A program made the translations under genes and the position numbers. A stretch of 64,000 bases of DNA from JAADHI01 sp964451325. Lineage in GTDB: Bacteria > Nitrospirota > Nitrospiria > SBBL01 > JAADHI01. The stretch's first letter is position 1. Every line of letters begins with the position of its first letter. The stretch lies in NCBI GenBank assembly GCA_964451325.1, contig CAYVHO010000003.1:1-64000 (forward strand). The letters run 5' to 3'. Of this stretch, positions 50,834 to 59,410 are shown piece by piece. The notes under the pieces are model-generated. The model worked only from the letters and a program-made list of their open reading frames with translations. It was not told the DNA's origin and searched no databases.

Positions 50834-51383
50834 AAGAAAGCACCAGGAAGGTGACATCCATTAAATCTGGATTTGAAAACCGTGTTTTCATGGAGAGTCG
50901 CTTAATACGCAAACGATTTTTGCTGTTTTCAAGCGCAGCCAAGAAAGGGATGATTTGGGACAGCCGAACTTTTTCGACTTTGACTTCAACCGGGACTTCC
51001 CGATATCGAGACAGATGTTCCTGTGCGGCCAGTGGGCGGATAAAAGCGATATTACCTTTGATTCGGTTTTTTGCCGCATGCTCTTCAAGAAAGGAGAGGG
51101 CTGAAAAACTACTTTCTTCTGGAAGCCCACGCACGATGACATCAATTTCTTCCGAGACCCCCTGAAACGACTGCTTTAAGCGGATGAGCTCACTCAAGTC
51201 ACGTTCCTTCCGAGGGATCAAGCTGTCCAATTGTGTCATGCGTTGCAAGGTCGGATCAATGAGGAAAAAGAAAACAATGAGAAAACTTGCAATCAAACCT
51301 CCGCCGCCCAACATCCATTTTTCCCGTGTGGAAAGACGAATCAAAAACTGATCAATCCGCCCCAAAAAACCGCTTTTTTCCAT
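50814..51383 (-). CDS. gspM: T2SS assembly-platform protein GspM
   Basis: 189 residues. A short cytoplasmic N-terminus (FLIRLSTREKWMLGGG, with the typical STREKWM phrase) leads into one membrane helix (about 28-45), a coiled coil, and a periplasmic ferredoxin-like domain. GspM binds GspL and stabilises the inner-membrane platform. It follows gspL by 52 nt. Confidence 0.85.
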   Translation of the reverse strand: MEKSGFLGRIDQFLIRLSTREKWMLGGGGLIASFLIVFFFLIDPTLQRMTQLDSLIPRKERDLSELIRLKQSFQGVSEEIDVIVRGLPEESSFSALSFLEEHAAKNRIKGNIAFIRPLAAQEHLSRYREVPVEVKVEKVRLSQIIPFLAALENSKNRLRIKRLSMKTRFSNPDLMDVTFLVLSYEKVAS

Positions 51384-51435
51384 TAATTTCCTTTATGGCC
51401 CCATATTTCCGCAAATGCACACCAGAGCCTCTTGT

Positions 51436-53130
51436 TCACTCCTCAGCATTTCGCACTGACATCTTAATGCGAAATCGCACATGTGCTTTATTGGCTGCAA
51501 CCTTTGCGTCACTCATCTCAACCTGCTTAAATTGATTGCTCGCAAGCAGGGCACTTCTGATGCGATCCACCGACTCAAAAGAGTCGGTCTGGGCCTGAAT
51601 CCGCACACTCCCGTCATCAATCACCAGATTAAAGACATCAATCGTAATCGTTTCGGGTATGGCCGCTGTAATGTCACCCAAAACCTGGAGGGGACTCCGC
51701 GCATTAACACCCAAAAAGACCCCCGTTTTTTGACGCTCACTGATGGCCGTTTGCGTTTGCGCCAGCTCATTCACCACATTTCTGACCTTGGGAAAAATTT
51801 CGCTAAAGGCCGTCCTTAGCTCACTTTTCAAGCCCTGATAACGATTTTCCTTTTTTTGATAATGTAAATAAAGATCAGCCCCCATCAATGCCAAGAGAAA
51901 AAAAACAATCATCGCCAAACTGACAAAACGGTGTCGGCGCGCAATGGTTTCTTTGCCAAAGACAAATTCACCTCGCCGAAAGTTAATGGGTGGCCCCTCG
52001 CTCTCTTGCAAGGCCAGCCCAAAAGCCTGCGCATACACCGGAGCAATATCTTCCACGGCAACCCGATCAATACCGGCAATTCCAGCGGCAGGCCCGCCTT
52101 TTTCGCAATTGACACCGATGGCTTCCATTTCAAGATGACCTTCAAGTTGACGCTCAAAACCCTTGATGCCACTGCCTCCCCCACACAAATGGAACACCCG
52201 CTGAACCGGACCCTGTTCCTCATTGTGCGATGCTGGTGGCACATCCTGTTTGTTTTCGGGGGAAAAGATACGAATGCTTTTCTCAATTTCCAAGCTTAAG
52301 GCAGAGAGCCCTTTTTCAAGGGCCTCCAGCTCAATGATCTCCTGCTCATCGGTCGGATCGTCCATGTAGAGATCAATTTCGGTTTTTCGCGCTTCCGCGC
52401 GCGCCCAAGTCAAACCAGAAAATGCCATCAGGGTTTCTGTAATATCATCGCCCCCCAGCGGGATGGTCCGCACCCAATTGAGAGAAGTCCCCCGAAGATG
52501 ACAGAGCACTGTCCGAACGGCCCCAACGTCAATCACCAGGGTTTCGGTCTCGCTGCCTTTTTTAAGACCCAAAAAACAAGTGGCGTAGGCCACAAGAGAG
52601 AGTGGGTTTTCACCAACCCAGGCAGGGTCAATCCCAATGTCTACAAGACCCTGCAAATACGATTGAATCAGCTCATTCTGGATCGCGGAAACGAGGAGGT
52701 GTGTTTCTTTTTTTTGCCCTCCCTTTCCTGCAGCATCAGGACGCTGACGCGAAGTTTTTTGAAGGAAAGTGTAGTCAATCGTCAGTGTTTCCAAATCAAA
52801 AGGCAGCTCACTTTCGACTTCGTAGGGGGCAACCTGCTCAATTTTTTTGAGATCGCTAAAGGGCAAAGTCAACGCTCGTGTGGAAACAAAATCCCCTGAG
52901 ACTGAAAGGGCAATCAAGTCTCCTTTTTTAATCTGCCCCTCTTCGACAAGTTTTTCGAGCGCGGCAAGCTGGTTTTGACCGACAAGGCCTTGGGCAGGGG
53001 CCTCCGTTTCGGAAATTTCCACGGACACATCAAAAACATCCAAGAGCCGCATCCCACGAAAATTTCGCGTCATGCGCACACCCTTCACGGCGGCGGCACC
53101 AATGTCGAGACCCAAAATCGTTTGTCTCAT
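51436..53130 (-). CDS. gspL: T2SS protein GspL, PilM/PilN-like
   Basis: 564 residues. An actin-like PilM-type ATPase fold fills residues 1-330 (MRQTILGLDIGAAAVKGV, the phosphate-1 motif DIG; VAPYEVESELPFDLETLTID; LVIDVGAVRTVL; HLCGGGSGIKGFERQL). A membrane helix near 392-410 and a PilN-like periplasmic domain follow (LRTAFSEIFPKVRNVVNELA ... ITIDVFNLVIDDGSVRIQ). The fused layout is that of GspL in myxobacteria-like T2SS. It couples the GspE ATPase to the platform. Confidence 0.9.
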   Translation of the reverse strand: MRQTILGLDIGAAAVKGVRMTRNFRGMRLLDVFDVSVEISETEAPAQGLVGQNQLAALEKLVEEGQIKKGDLIALSVSGDFVSTRALTLPFSDLKKIEQVAPYEVESELPFDLETLTIDYTFLQKTSRQRPDAAGKGGQKKETHLLVSAIQNELIQSYLQGLVDIGIDPAWVGENPLSLVAYATCFLGLKKGSETETLVIDVGAVRTVLCHLRGTSLNWVRTIPLGGDDITETLMAFSGLTWARAEARKTEIDLYMDDPTDEQEIIELEALEKGLSALSLEIEKSIRIFSPENKQDVPPASHNEEQGPVQRVFHLCGGGSGIKGFERQLEGHLEMEAIGVNCEKGGPAAGIAGIDRVAVEDIAPVYAQAFGLALQESEGPPINFRRGEFVFGKETIARRHRFVSLAMIVFFLLALMGADLYLHYQKKENRYQGLKSELRTAFSEIFPKVRNVVNELAQTQTAISERQKTGVFLGVNARSPLQVLGDITAAIPETITIDVFNLVIDDGSVRIQAQTDSFESVDRIRSALLASNQFKQVEMSDAKVAANKAHVRFRIKMSVRNAEE

Positions 53131-53142
53131 TGCAAACAGCCT

Positions 53143-54045
53143 CTAAAGTCCAAGACGGACCGCCTTTCCATTCACAGAAACCTGTGGCGCACGCATTGGA
53201 CCATTGATTCGGATTTTCAAAGGACTGTTGGCCCTGTAGTCTTGTACAAAAAGCCCCGCCATTTCTTGCAAAGACCCTTTGGGTGTTGCCAATAAAGAGA
53301 GTGTTAACATGCTATTCTCTGGAGGATTACGAAGCAGCACCACAGCACTTTCACTGCTCAGATCGGCCATTTCACCGCTTGCTGAAAAGGCCTCAATCAC
53401 CACACGCCCATCCTTCCAAAAAGCCTGTGCGTCTATTTTATCAAAACTCATTTCTCCAATGGGAAGCTCAAATCCGTCAAAGGACTTAAACCGCCCTTGT
53501 TCGATCGCCAAAACAAGCTTTCCCGAACCTTTCATCACATTCTGATTTTGCCAGGTGCTTTCCCCCTGGACTGAAATCAGCGCAGAAAAACCCTCCTCTT
53601 CAAACCTGAGTTGTGCCCCTTCGGTTCGCAGTGAAACGGCAAGCTCTCCCGCTTCTTCTTTCAGACGTAAATACCCTGGAATATTGCCAAAATCCGAGCC
53701 GATCAAAAAATCGACTTCGAGTGTTTTTTTGAGTAACAGTGGCAGAAATGAAAAGCTCATATCCAGCGACTTCAGTTGGAGTGTCACTTCTCCTCGCTCC
53801 CGCAAACCCAAACGCTGCTTTGCACAACGCCCCGTCAAACCCCGCGCACGGATCTTGAGCGGCAGCGCGTAGGTGCTTTGCGCCACAGTCAGCTCACAAC
53901 CGGTCTCAGCCTTCAACAAACGCAGTGCCTGTTTTTCAGCAAGGTCAAAGGGAAAGGTCAGCCCTAAAAAAAAGACAAAGGCCAGTAGGCCAAAAGCGGT
54001 GTAAAGTAAAAAACGGAGCAGTTTTTCTTTCTGAATTTTCATCAA
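53143..54045 (-). CDS. gspN: T2SS protein GspN
   Basis: 300 residues. A membrane anchor (about 9-28, LRFLLYTAFGLLAFVFFLGL) precedes a beta-rich periplasmic domain (LTGRCAKQRLGLRERGEVTL; LDMSFSFLPLLLKKTLEVDF; NSPLKIRINGPMRAPQVSVNG) recognised as GspN. Its role in secretion is accessory. It lies between gspJ and gspL, 3 nt after gspJ. Confidence 0.8.
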   Translation of the reverse strand: MMKIQKEKLLRFLLYTAFGLLAFVFFLGLTFPFDLAEKQALRLLKAETGCELTVAQSTYALPLKIRARGLTGRCAKQRLGLRERGEVTLQLKSLDMSFSFLPLLLKKTLEVDFLIGSDFGNIPGYLRLKEEAGELAVSLRTEGAQLRFEEEGFSALISVQGESTWQNQNVMKGSGKLVLAIEQGRFKSFDGFELPIGEMSFDKIDAQAFWKDGRVVIEAFSASGEMADLSSESAVVLLRNPPENSMLTLSLLATPKGSLQEMAGLFVQDYRANSPLKIRINGPMRAPQVSVNGKAVRLGL

Positions 54046-54048
54046 TAC

Positions 54049-54711
54049 TCAGAGCCCCATGGGCAAATCCACCCAGGTTTTGAAACGACGTGCTGGGTGA
54101 CCTTCAACTTTAAGAATAAATTCAATCTCGACCACCGTCGGCGCTTTAGGGTTTGTGCCCAGGGTCTCCCAGGTCTCAACCCACCCGGCACTGTTTTTTG
54201 GCAGGTAACGGAAACTCAAACCTTCGATAGGCCCCGCAAGTTCGTTGAGCAAAGTGCGACCATTAGAAAACCGTGTTTCTTGAATCAAATATCGATCCTG
54301 TAAGGCATAACGCACGACCAACTGCTCTGAGGCGGGGACATTGCCAATACGGCGGTGCGAAACGGTGCTAAATTCAATGGCATCATTTGGAAAAGTCTCA
54401 TTCCCCTGTAAACGCTCACTGTTTTTCCCATTAAAAACCATCTCTTTTTTCGCGTTGTTCCCCTCTGGGTCTTGTGAGACAAAAAACATGCTCAAATCGT
54501 TGGCGATATAATAAAGACTCATGCGCGTCATTCGATAGCGCTCGGCATCGGCCTCCATCTGCTCAGTGCCCTGGTGTACATTTTTAAAGGTGCCATAAAT
54601 CACAACAAAAATAATCGCAACAATGGCCAAGGAGATCATCAGCTCCAAAAGCGTAAAACCCGCTTGGCCTAAGACATTTGCGGAAGATGACTTTTTTTCT
54701 CGTTTTGCCAT
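54049..54711 (-). CDS. gspJ: T2SS minor pseudopilin GspJ
   Basis: 220 residues. A prepilin leader ends at GQAG-FTLLELMISLAIVAIIF, with Glu+5 present. The globular part has DLSMFFVSQDPEG and SFRYLPKNSAGWVETWE, typical of GspJ. It forms the pseudopilus tip complex with GspI and GspK. It starts 2 nt after gspI ends. Confidence 0.9.
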   Translation of the reverse strand: MAKREKKSSSANVLGQAGFTLLELMISLAIVAIIFVVIYGTFKNVHQGTEQMEADAERYRMTRMSLYYIANDLSMFFVSQDPEGNNAKKEMVFNGKNSERLQGNETFPNDAIEFSTVSHRRIGNVPASEQLVVRYALQDRYLIQETRFSNGRTLLNELAGPIEGLSFRYLPKNSAGWVETWETLGTNPKAPTVVEIEFILKVEGHPARRFKTWVDLPMGL

Positions 54712-54713
54712 CG

Positions 54714-55277
54714 TTATGACTCTGAAATAGGGGCGAGACTTCTGGCTTTTGTCCCGCGATCAAAAAGGTAGGTGGTTACCCCCAGCCTAAGCTCTCGATT
54801 GTTCTCCTTCCAAAGGACTTCCAGCATGATTTCTCGCACAACGCTAAAAGGTGTTTGCACCACATCCTGACGCCAGGTGTATTGCGGAAAATCTACACCA
54901 AAATCGCCTTTTTTTTCGCCCAACTCCGGGAAACCCTCCGCAGAAACCTCCGTCACTTTTTGTCGTGCCAACAAAGTGGCCTCAATGATATGACGGCTTC
55001 GCGCCGCAAGCGTAATGCCCTGATTGCGAAGCCCCAGTAAAACAACTAAGGCAATGGATAAGATGGAGAGGGCGATCATCACCTCAATCAGCGTAAACCC
55101 ATTTTTATATTTTGGAATACCCCCCTTTTGCGCCAGGGCTGCGTTGCTGTGGTGCTCGAATCCTCGCGTATCAGTGATACGCTCCGGTTCTGCGCGCCTC
55201 GCGCCTTGCCCTGACACAAAATCAGGGCACTCCAAAACATAAAAACATTCTGTTTTTATTTCTATATTCACATTCAA
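54714..55277 (-). CDS. gspI: T2SS minor pseudopilin GspI with abnormally long leader
   Basis: 187 residues from a TTG start 2 nt after gspH (a GTG two codons on is equally possible). The prepilin site YKNG-FTLIEVMIALSILSIALVV is at residues 57-78, with Glu+5 intact, and the mature part has GLRNQGITLAARSRHIIEATLLARQK. A normal leader is 5-30 residues; here it is about 60. Residues about 17-53 are translated from a palindromic repeat (55116-55229). No ATG, GTG or TTG lies between that repeat and the cleavage site, so either the long leader or a rare start such as ATT is used. Confidence 0.85.
   Translation of the reverse strand: MNVNIEIKTECFYVLECPDFVSGQGARRAEPERITDTRGFEHHSNAALAQKGGIPKYKNGFTLIEVMIALSILSIALVVLLGLRNQGITLAARSRHIIEATLLARQKVTEVSAEGFPELGEKKGDFGVDFPQYTWRQDVVQTPFSVVREIMLEVLWKENNRELRLGVTTYLFDRGTKARSLAPISES
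55116..55229. repeat. Palindromic repeat element inside the gspI leader
   Basis: A GC-rich segment, unlike the surrounding operon, contains two perfect dyads: GCGTATC-agt-GATACGC (55166-55182) and GCCCTGA-cacaaaa-TCAGGGC (55208-55228). The remaining edge reads CCCCTTTTGCGCCAGGGCTG. It looks like a REP-type or mobile palindromic unit that landed at the gspH-gspI junction. A second copy was not found in the window. Confidence 0.45.
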
Positions 55278-55278
55278 A

Positions 55279-55833
55279 TTACAGTCCTGTGCGTTCTATG
55301 CGTTCGATTTTTTCGACATAGGAATCAAAAATTTTGACCCGGCCGGTGAGGCTGTTGATGATTAAGGTCCAAACCTTATCATCTCCTTCTTTGAGATGGA
55401 TGGTTGTTTTTTCAACGCCTAAGGGGAAAAACTCCGTATAAGCTTCACCGTCCTGTACCTTGCCGTGCCGGAAAGTCACGACGTCTTCAAAAACAAGACC
55501 ATCCGGCAACTTACGTCCTGTAATCAAACCGCCAGAAATGGGAACAAACTCCCGACCTTGCAGAATTTTGACCGAGTAGGCCACTTCTTCAAAATCGTAA
55601 TAAAGCCGATAATATTTTTTTGTCGCAAGCGACTCCTGTGCCAAATGCTGGATCAGACGAGAGAGCTGCCGTGTCGCAGACTTTCCTGAATTCACCCCAA
55701 AAGCAGAAATCTTTGGGAATACCATCAGCGCCGTAATACCTAGAATACTCACGATAACCATCAATTCCAGCAGAGTAAAGCCTGCGTCATTTCGATTTTT
55801 GTTAGTTAAGGTTCCAACTTTCGAGGTCGGCAT
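55279..55833 (-). CDS. gspH: T2SS pseudopilin GspH
   Basis: 184 residues from ATG 55833, which has AGAAGGGG just upstream; an earlier start at 55893 would extend further into gspG. The leader ends at NDAG-FTLLELMVIVSILGITAL with Glu+5. The beta-rich mature part has QLSRLIQHLAQESLATKKYY, a GspH-like stretch. It overlaps gspG by 32 nt. Minor pseudopilin of the type II secretion pilus. Confidence 0.85.
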   Translation of the reverse strand: MPTSKVGTLTNKNRNDAGFTLLELMVIVSILGITALMVFPKISAFGVNSGKSATRQLSRLIQHLAQESLATKKYYRLYYDFEEVAYSVKILQGREFVPISGGLITGRKLPDGLVFEDVVTFRHGKVQDGEAYTEFFPLGVEKTTIHLKEGDDKVWTLIINSLTGRVKIFDSYVEKIERIERTGL

Positions 55834-56281
55834 TGTCCCCTTCTCCACCCGGCTCATTGTCCGTCCCATAAGAAACCAGGTCATAAGCACCACTTGAACC
55901 CGGACTCAAATAGACATAAGGATTATCCCAGGCATCATCCGGTACCTTGGATAAGTATCCTTCCTCTTTCCAATGTTTCGGAATGGAACCGACGGTCGGC
56001 AGATTCACCAGGGCATGCAAGCCCTGCTCAGTGGTGGGATAAACCCCATTGTCGAGTTTGTAGAGTTGAAGCGCACCCTCAATATTTTTAATTTGCGCCT
56101 TGGTTGAAACCCGTCGGGCCTGATCCGTACGCCCGACCATCTTGGGTGCGACCAAGGCGATCAAAATAGCCAAAATGGTCACAACCACCATAATCTCGAT
56201 CAAAGTAAATCCACGCTCCTGCAAACCTTCTTTTTTCAGGTCTTTTGTCTGTCTTGATCTCATCGCTTTCCTCAAATTCAT
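55802..56281 (-). CDS. gspG: T2SS major pseudopilin GspG
   Basis: 159 residues. The prepilin site ERG-FTLIEIMVVVTILAILIAL (Glu+5) is followed by LVAPKMVGRTDQARRVSTKA, LYKLDNGVYPTTEQGLHALV and the C-terminal calcium-site loop DAWDNPYVYLSPGSSGAYDL with GTDNEPGGEGDNADL. All are signatures of GspG, the main subunit of the pseudopilus. The hexapeptide around the cleavage site needs the GspO peptidase, which is not in this window. Confidence 0.97.
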   Translation of the reverse strand: MNLRKAMRSRQTKDLKKEGLQERGFTLIEIMVVVTILAILIALVAPKMVGRTDQARRVSTKAQIKNIEGALQLYKLDNGVYPTTEQGLHALVNLPTVGSIPKHWKEEGYLSKVPDDAWDNPYVYLSPGSSGAYDLVSYGTDNEPGGEGDNADLESWNLN

Positions 56282-56311
56282 TTTTGTTCAGCCTTTTCCT
56301 AAAAACAAGGC

Positions 56312-57529
56312 CTAACCCACCATCTGACTCACTTCAAAAATCGGCAGCAAGATCGCCAGCACGATAAAAAGAATCGCAAAACCCATACCCAAAATCATAA
56401 GCGGCCCCAAGAGCGAGGTCATGCCCGTCACCGTCGTCTCCACTTCATTATCATAGGCCTCTGACACCTTTTGAAGCATGGTTTCCAACTCACCACTTTT
56501 TTCCCCAATGCTAATCATATGGGTCACCAAGGGTGGAAAAAGCCCACTGCGTTTGAGCGGATCGGCAATCGACTCCCCCTCTCGGATATTGCCACGCGCT
56601 TCACGGATCGTCTCTTCTAATACTTTATTGCCCACCACTTCCTGCACAATTTCAAGCGCTTTTAATAATTGTACGCCACTGGCCAACAAGGTGGCGAGGG
56701 TCTTTGTAAAACGGGAAATCGCCACCATTTTAACCACCTTGCCAAAAATCGGGACTTTAAGTGAAATCCGGTCGTATTTTTCTCGACCTTCAGGTGTGGC
56801 AATGTGGCGTCTCAGAAAAAAGAATCCTAAGGCCAAAAGCAAAAAAAGCAGCCAACCATAAGCAATCACAAAATCGCTTATGGACAAAAGAATCACGGTC
56901 GGCAAGGGCAGGGCTTGGTTTAAATCATCAAAAATCGAAGTCACTTTCGGCACCACATAGGCCACCAAAAAAAGCAGGATCAAACCACTGACCACCATCA
57001 TCAAAATGGGATAGGTCATCATGGAAAAAATCTTCCCCCGCAAACGTACCTGGTTTTCGAGATAGTCCGCGAGACGCAATAAAATTTTATCCAAGGCACC
57101 ACTGGCCTCACCCGCTCGGACCATATGACAATAGAGGTTTGAAAAAACCTTGGGATGACGACTTAAGGCATCGGCAAAAGTACTGCCTTCTTTAACCCCC
57201 TCACGCACATCGACCCACACTTTTTTAGAAGCCTTGTTTTCAGTCTGCTCGATCAAGGCCGCCAAACTCTCCATAATAGAAAGTCCTGCACCCGTAAGCG
57301 TCGCCATTTGACGTGTCATGAGCGCCGTCTCTGAAAGACTCACCTTTTGTCCAAAAGAAAAAGCTTCGCGGGCCTGCTCAGCAGCGGCTGCTTTGGCCGT
57401 CATCACTTCCGTCGGGAAGATCCCATTTTGGCGCAGTTTGCTACGGGCCTGACGCGGATTATCCGCATCAATCACACCTGCCATTTTTTTTCCCCGCAGA
57501 TCCAAACCCTTATATTCAAAAACAGCCAT
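56312..57529 (-). CDS. gspF: T2SS inner-membrane platform protein GspF
   Basis: 405 residues with two homologous cytoplasmic domains (about 70-190 and 270-390) and three membrane helices (about 170-190, 220-240, 375-398). Typical phrases are GAGLSIMESLAALIEQTENK, HPKVFSNLYCHMVRAGEASG and FTKTLATLLASGVQLLKALE. It binds GspE and anchors the pseudopilus. It starts 3 nt after gspE. Confidence 0.96.
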   Translation of the reverse strand: MAVFEYKGLDLRGKKMAGVIDADNPRQARSKLRQNGIFPTEVMTAKAAAAEQAREAFSFGQKVSLSETALMTRQMATLTGAGLSIMESLAALIEQTENKASKKVWVDVREGVKEGSTFADALSRHPKVFSNLYCHMVRAGEASGALDKILLRLADYLENQVRLRGKIFSMMTYPILMMVVSGLILLFLVAYVVPKVTSIFDDLNQALPLPTVILLSISDFVIAYGWLLFLLLALGFFFLRRHIATPEGREKYDRISLKVPIFGKVVKMVAISRFTKTLATLLASGVQLLKALEIVQEVVGNKVLEETIREARGNIREGESIADPLKRSGLFPPLVTHMISIGEKSGELETMLQKVSEAYDNEVETTVTGMTSLLGPLMILGMGFAILFIVLAILLPIFEVSQMVG

Positions 57530-57532
57530 AAA

Positions 57533-59239
57533 TCAAATCTTCTCTTCTTGGGTCACACGCAGCACTTCTTCCGTTGTTGTCAAACCTGCAATCACCCGTC
57601 TCGCCCCATCCTCTCGTAAGCTGCTCATGCCTTTTGCCAGGGCTGCGGCTTTGATTTGTGTCGAATCTGCCTTTGAAAGAATCATGTTGCGAATTTCGTC
57701 ATCAAGCCGCAGGATCTCATAAATACCTGAGCGCCCCTTAAATCCCGTATTCAAACACTCAGAACAGCCGGGCCCTTTAAAAAAGGAATGTTTGGAATCC
57801 GGCGGCAAGCCCAGCTTTTCATATTCTTCCTCAGTGGGCTGATAGGCTGTACGGCAATTTTGGCAGATTTTTCGTACCAAACGCTGGGCAACCATGGCGA
57901 CGACCGAAGAAGAGACCAAAAAGGGCTCAATACCCATGTCCAGCAGACGTGTCACCGCCCCCGCAGAGTCATTGGTGTGCAGGGTTGAAAAAACCAAATG
58001 CCCGGTAAGAGAGGCCTGAATGGCAATGGTCGCGGTTTCACTATCCCTGATCTCTCCAATCATAATGATATCGGGATCCTGACGCAAAATAGAGCGCAGG
58101 CCGCTCGCAAAGGTGAGCTCTATTTTTGAATTGACTTGAATCTGTCCAATGCCCTGCAATTGATATTCGATGGGGTCTTCAATGGTAAGAATATTTTTAT
58201 CCGGAGAATTGATTCGACTCAAAGCAGAATAAAGGGTCGTGGTTTTTCCACTCCCGGTTGGCCCGGTCACCAGGACAATGCCGTGGGCCAAATCGGTCAG
58301 ATTTTCCATGGACTTCAAATCTTTCTCCGAAAGACCGATTTGATTCAAATCCAAAGACTCATTCGATTTTTCCAAAATACGCAGAACCAGACGCTCACCG
58401 TGGGCTGTGGGAACATCTGAAACACGGATATCGACCTCTCGTCCACCGATTCTGAGACTGATTCGGCCATCCTGAGGCAAACGCTTTTCGGCGATATTCA
58501 TACCCGCCATGATCTTAATGCGAGAGATGAGCGCAGACTGAAGACGCTTGGGCGAAGTTAAAACATTGTAGAGTACCCCATCCACACGATAGCGCACCTT
58601 GACTTCACGTTCAAAAGGCTCAAAATGAATATCGGATGCACGTTGCTGTACGGCCTTAAAAAAGATGGAATTAACCAGTAAAATCATGGGCGCTTCATCG
58701 TCGGTATCCAGGAGGTCTTCCGGTTCGGCAATTTCCTCCGCCAATACATTCAAATTATCCCCAGAAAAGTCGGAGATCGCGTCTTCCGGGCTGTCCGTCG
58801 CCAATTCATAGACCTGATGGATACAACGCATAATTTCTTCGGAAGGCACAATCACCAGATTCATCCGGCTTTTGAGCAGGAGATAAAAATCATCCAGTGC
58901 ACGCAAATTCAGCGGTTTTGCAGTGGCACACAGAATGTGTTTACCCTCACGTTTAATCGGCAAAAACTGATGACGTTTGGCAAAAGAAAGCGGAATTTTT
59001 TCAGTCAGTGCAGGATCTATTTCGTTAATGTCCAGCTCAGTTTGGTAAGGCAGCTTCCACTGTTCCGAAAGTGCTTCAAGCAAAGTACCTTCTTTGAGGT
59101 GTTTAAGCCTCAGCAGGATATCACCGATCGAGCCCCCTTCTTCTTTTTGTAGTTCAAGGGCTTCGACGATTTGCTCGGCAGTAATCACACCCTTCGCAAT
59201 AAATATCTCGCCGATGAGGGGTCGTTTCTGATGAATCAA
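57533..59239 (-). CDS. gspE: T2SS ATPase GspE
   Basis: 568 residues. The N-terminal GspE domain (about 1-150) is followed by the secretion ATPase core: Walker A GPTGSGKTTTLYSAL, Asp box TIEDPIEYQL, Walker B with RSILRQDPDIIMIGEIRD and the His box GHLVFSTLHTNDSAGAV. A tetracysteine zinc module (CQNCRTAYQ ... GPGCSECLNTG) precedes the end. It powers pseudopilus assembly. A MITE-like element lies between it and gspD. Confidence 0.97.
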   Translation of the reverse strand: MIHQKRPLIGEIFIAKGVITAEQIVEALELQKEEGGSIGDILLRLKHLKEGTLLEALSEQWKLPYQTELDINEIDPALTEKIPLSFAKRHQFLPIKREGKHILCATAKPLNLRALDDFYLLLKSRMNLVIVPSEEIMRCIHQVYELATDSPEDAISDFSGDNLNVLAEEIAEPEDLLDTDDEAPMILLVNSIFFKAVQQRASDIHFEPFEREVKVRYRVDGVLYNVLTSPKRLQSALISRIKIMAGMNIAEKRLPQDGRISLRIGGREVDIRVSDVPTAHGERLVLRILEKSNESLDLNQIGLSEKDLKSMENLTDLAHGIVLVTGPTGSGKTTTLYSALSRINSPDKNILTIEDPIEYQLQGIGQIQVNSKIELTFASGLRSILRQDPDIIMIGEIRDSETATIAIQASLTGHLVFSTLHTNDSAGAVTRLLDMGIEPFLVSSSVVAMVAQRLVRKICQNCRTAYQPTEEEYEKLGLPPDSKHSFFKGPGCSECLNTGFKGRSGIYEILRLDDEIRNMILSKADSTQIKAAALAKGMSSLREDGARRVIAGLTTTEEVLRVTQEEKI

Positions 59240-59286
59240 GGGCTTACCTCAGGGTCTGTGAACATACTTGTGACAAAACTGGACTA

Positions 59287-59409
59287 ACAAGCTCTAATTA
59301 AATCAGGATTGGATTTTTCAAGCGTTACACCAGGAGTAGGCGCTTTAGCGACGCTAAAATGGGACATCAGGGCTTTAAAAAACCGACTCATTATTTGGTC
59401 AGGACTTCC
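59287..59409. repeat. MITE-like element, copy C, between gspD and gspE
   Basis: The left end ACAAGCTCTAATTAAATCAG (from 59287) and right end GACTCATTATTTGGTCAGGA then CTTCC (to 59409) are degenerate inverted copies. The left inner sequence GGATTGGATTTTTCAAG and right inner GGCTTTAAAAAACCGACTCA match copy B (20314) strongly. The 123-bp element lies immediately after the gspD stop codon and contains no gene. Confidence 0.6.
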
Positions 59410-59410
59410 C

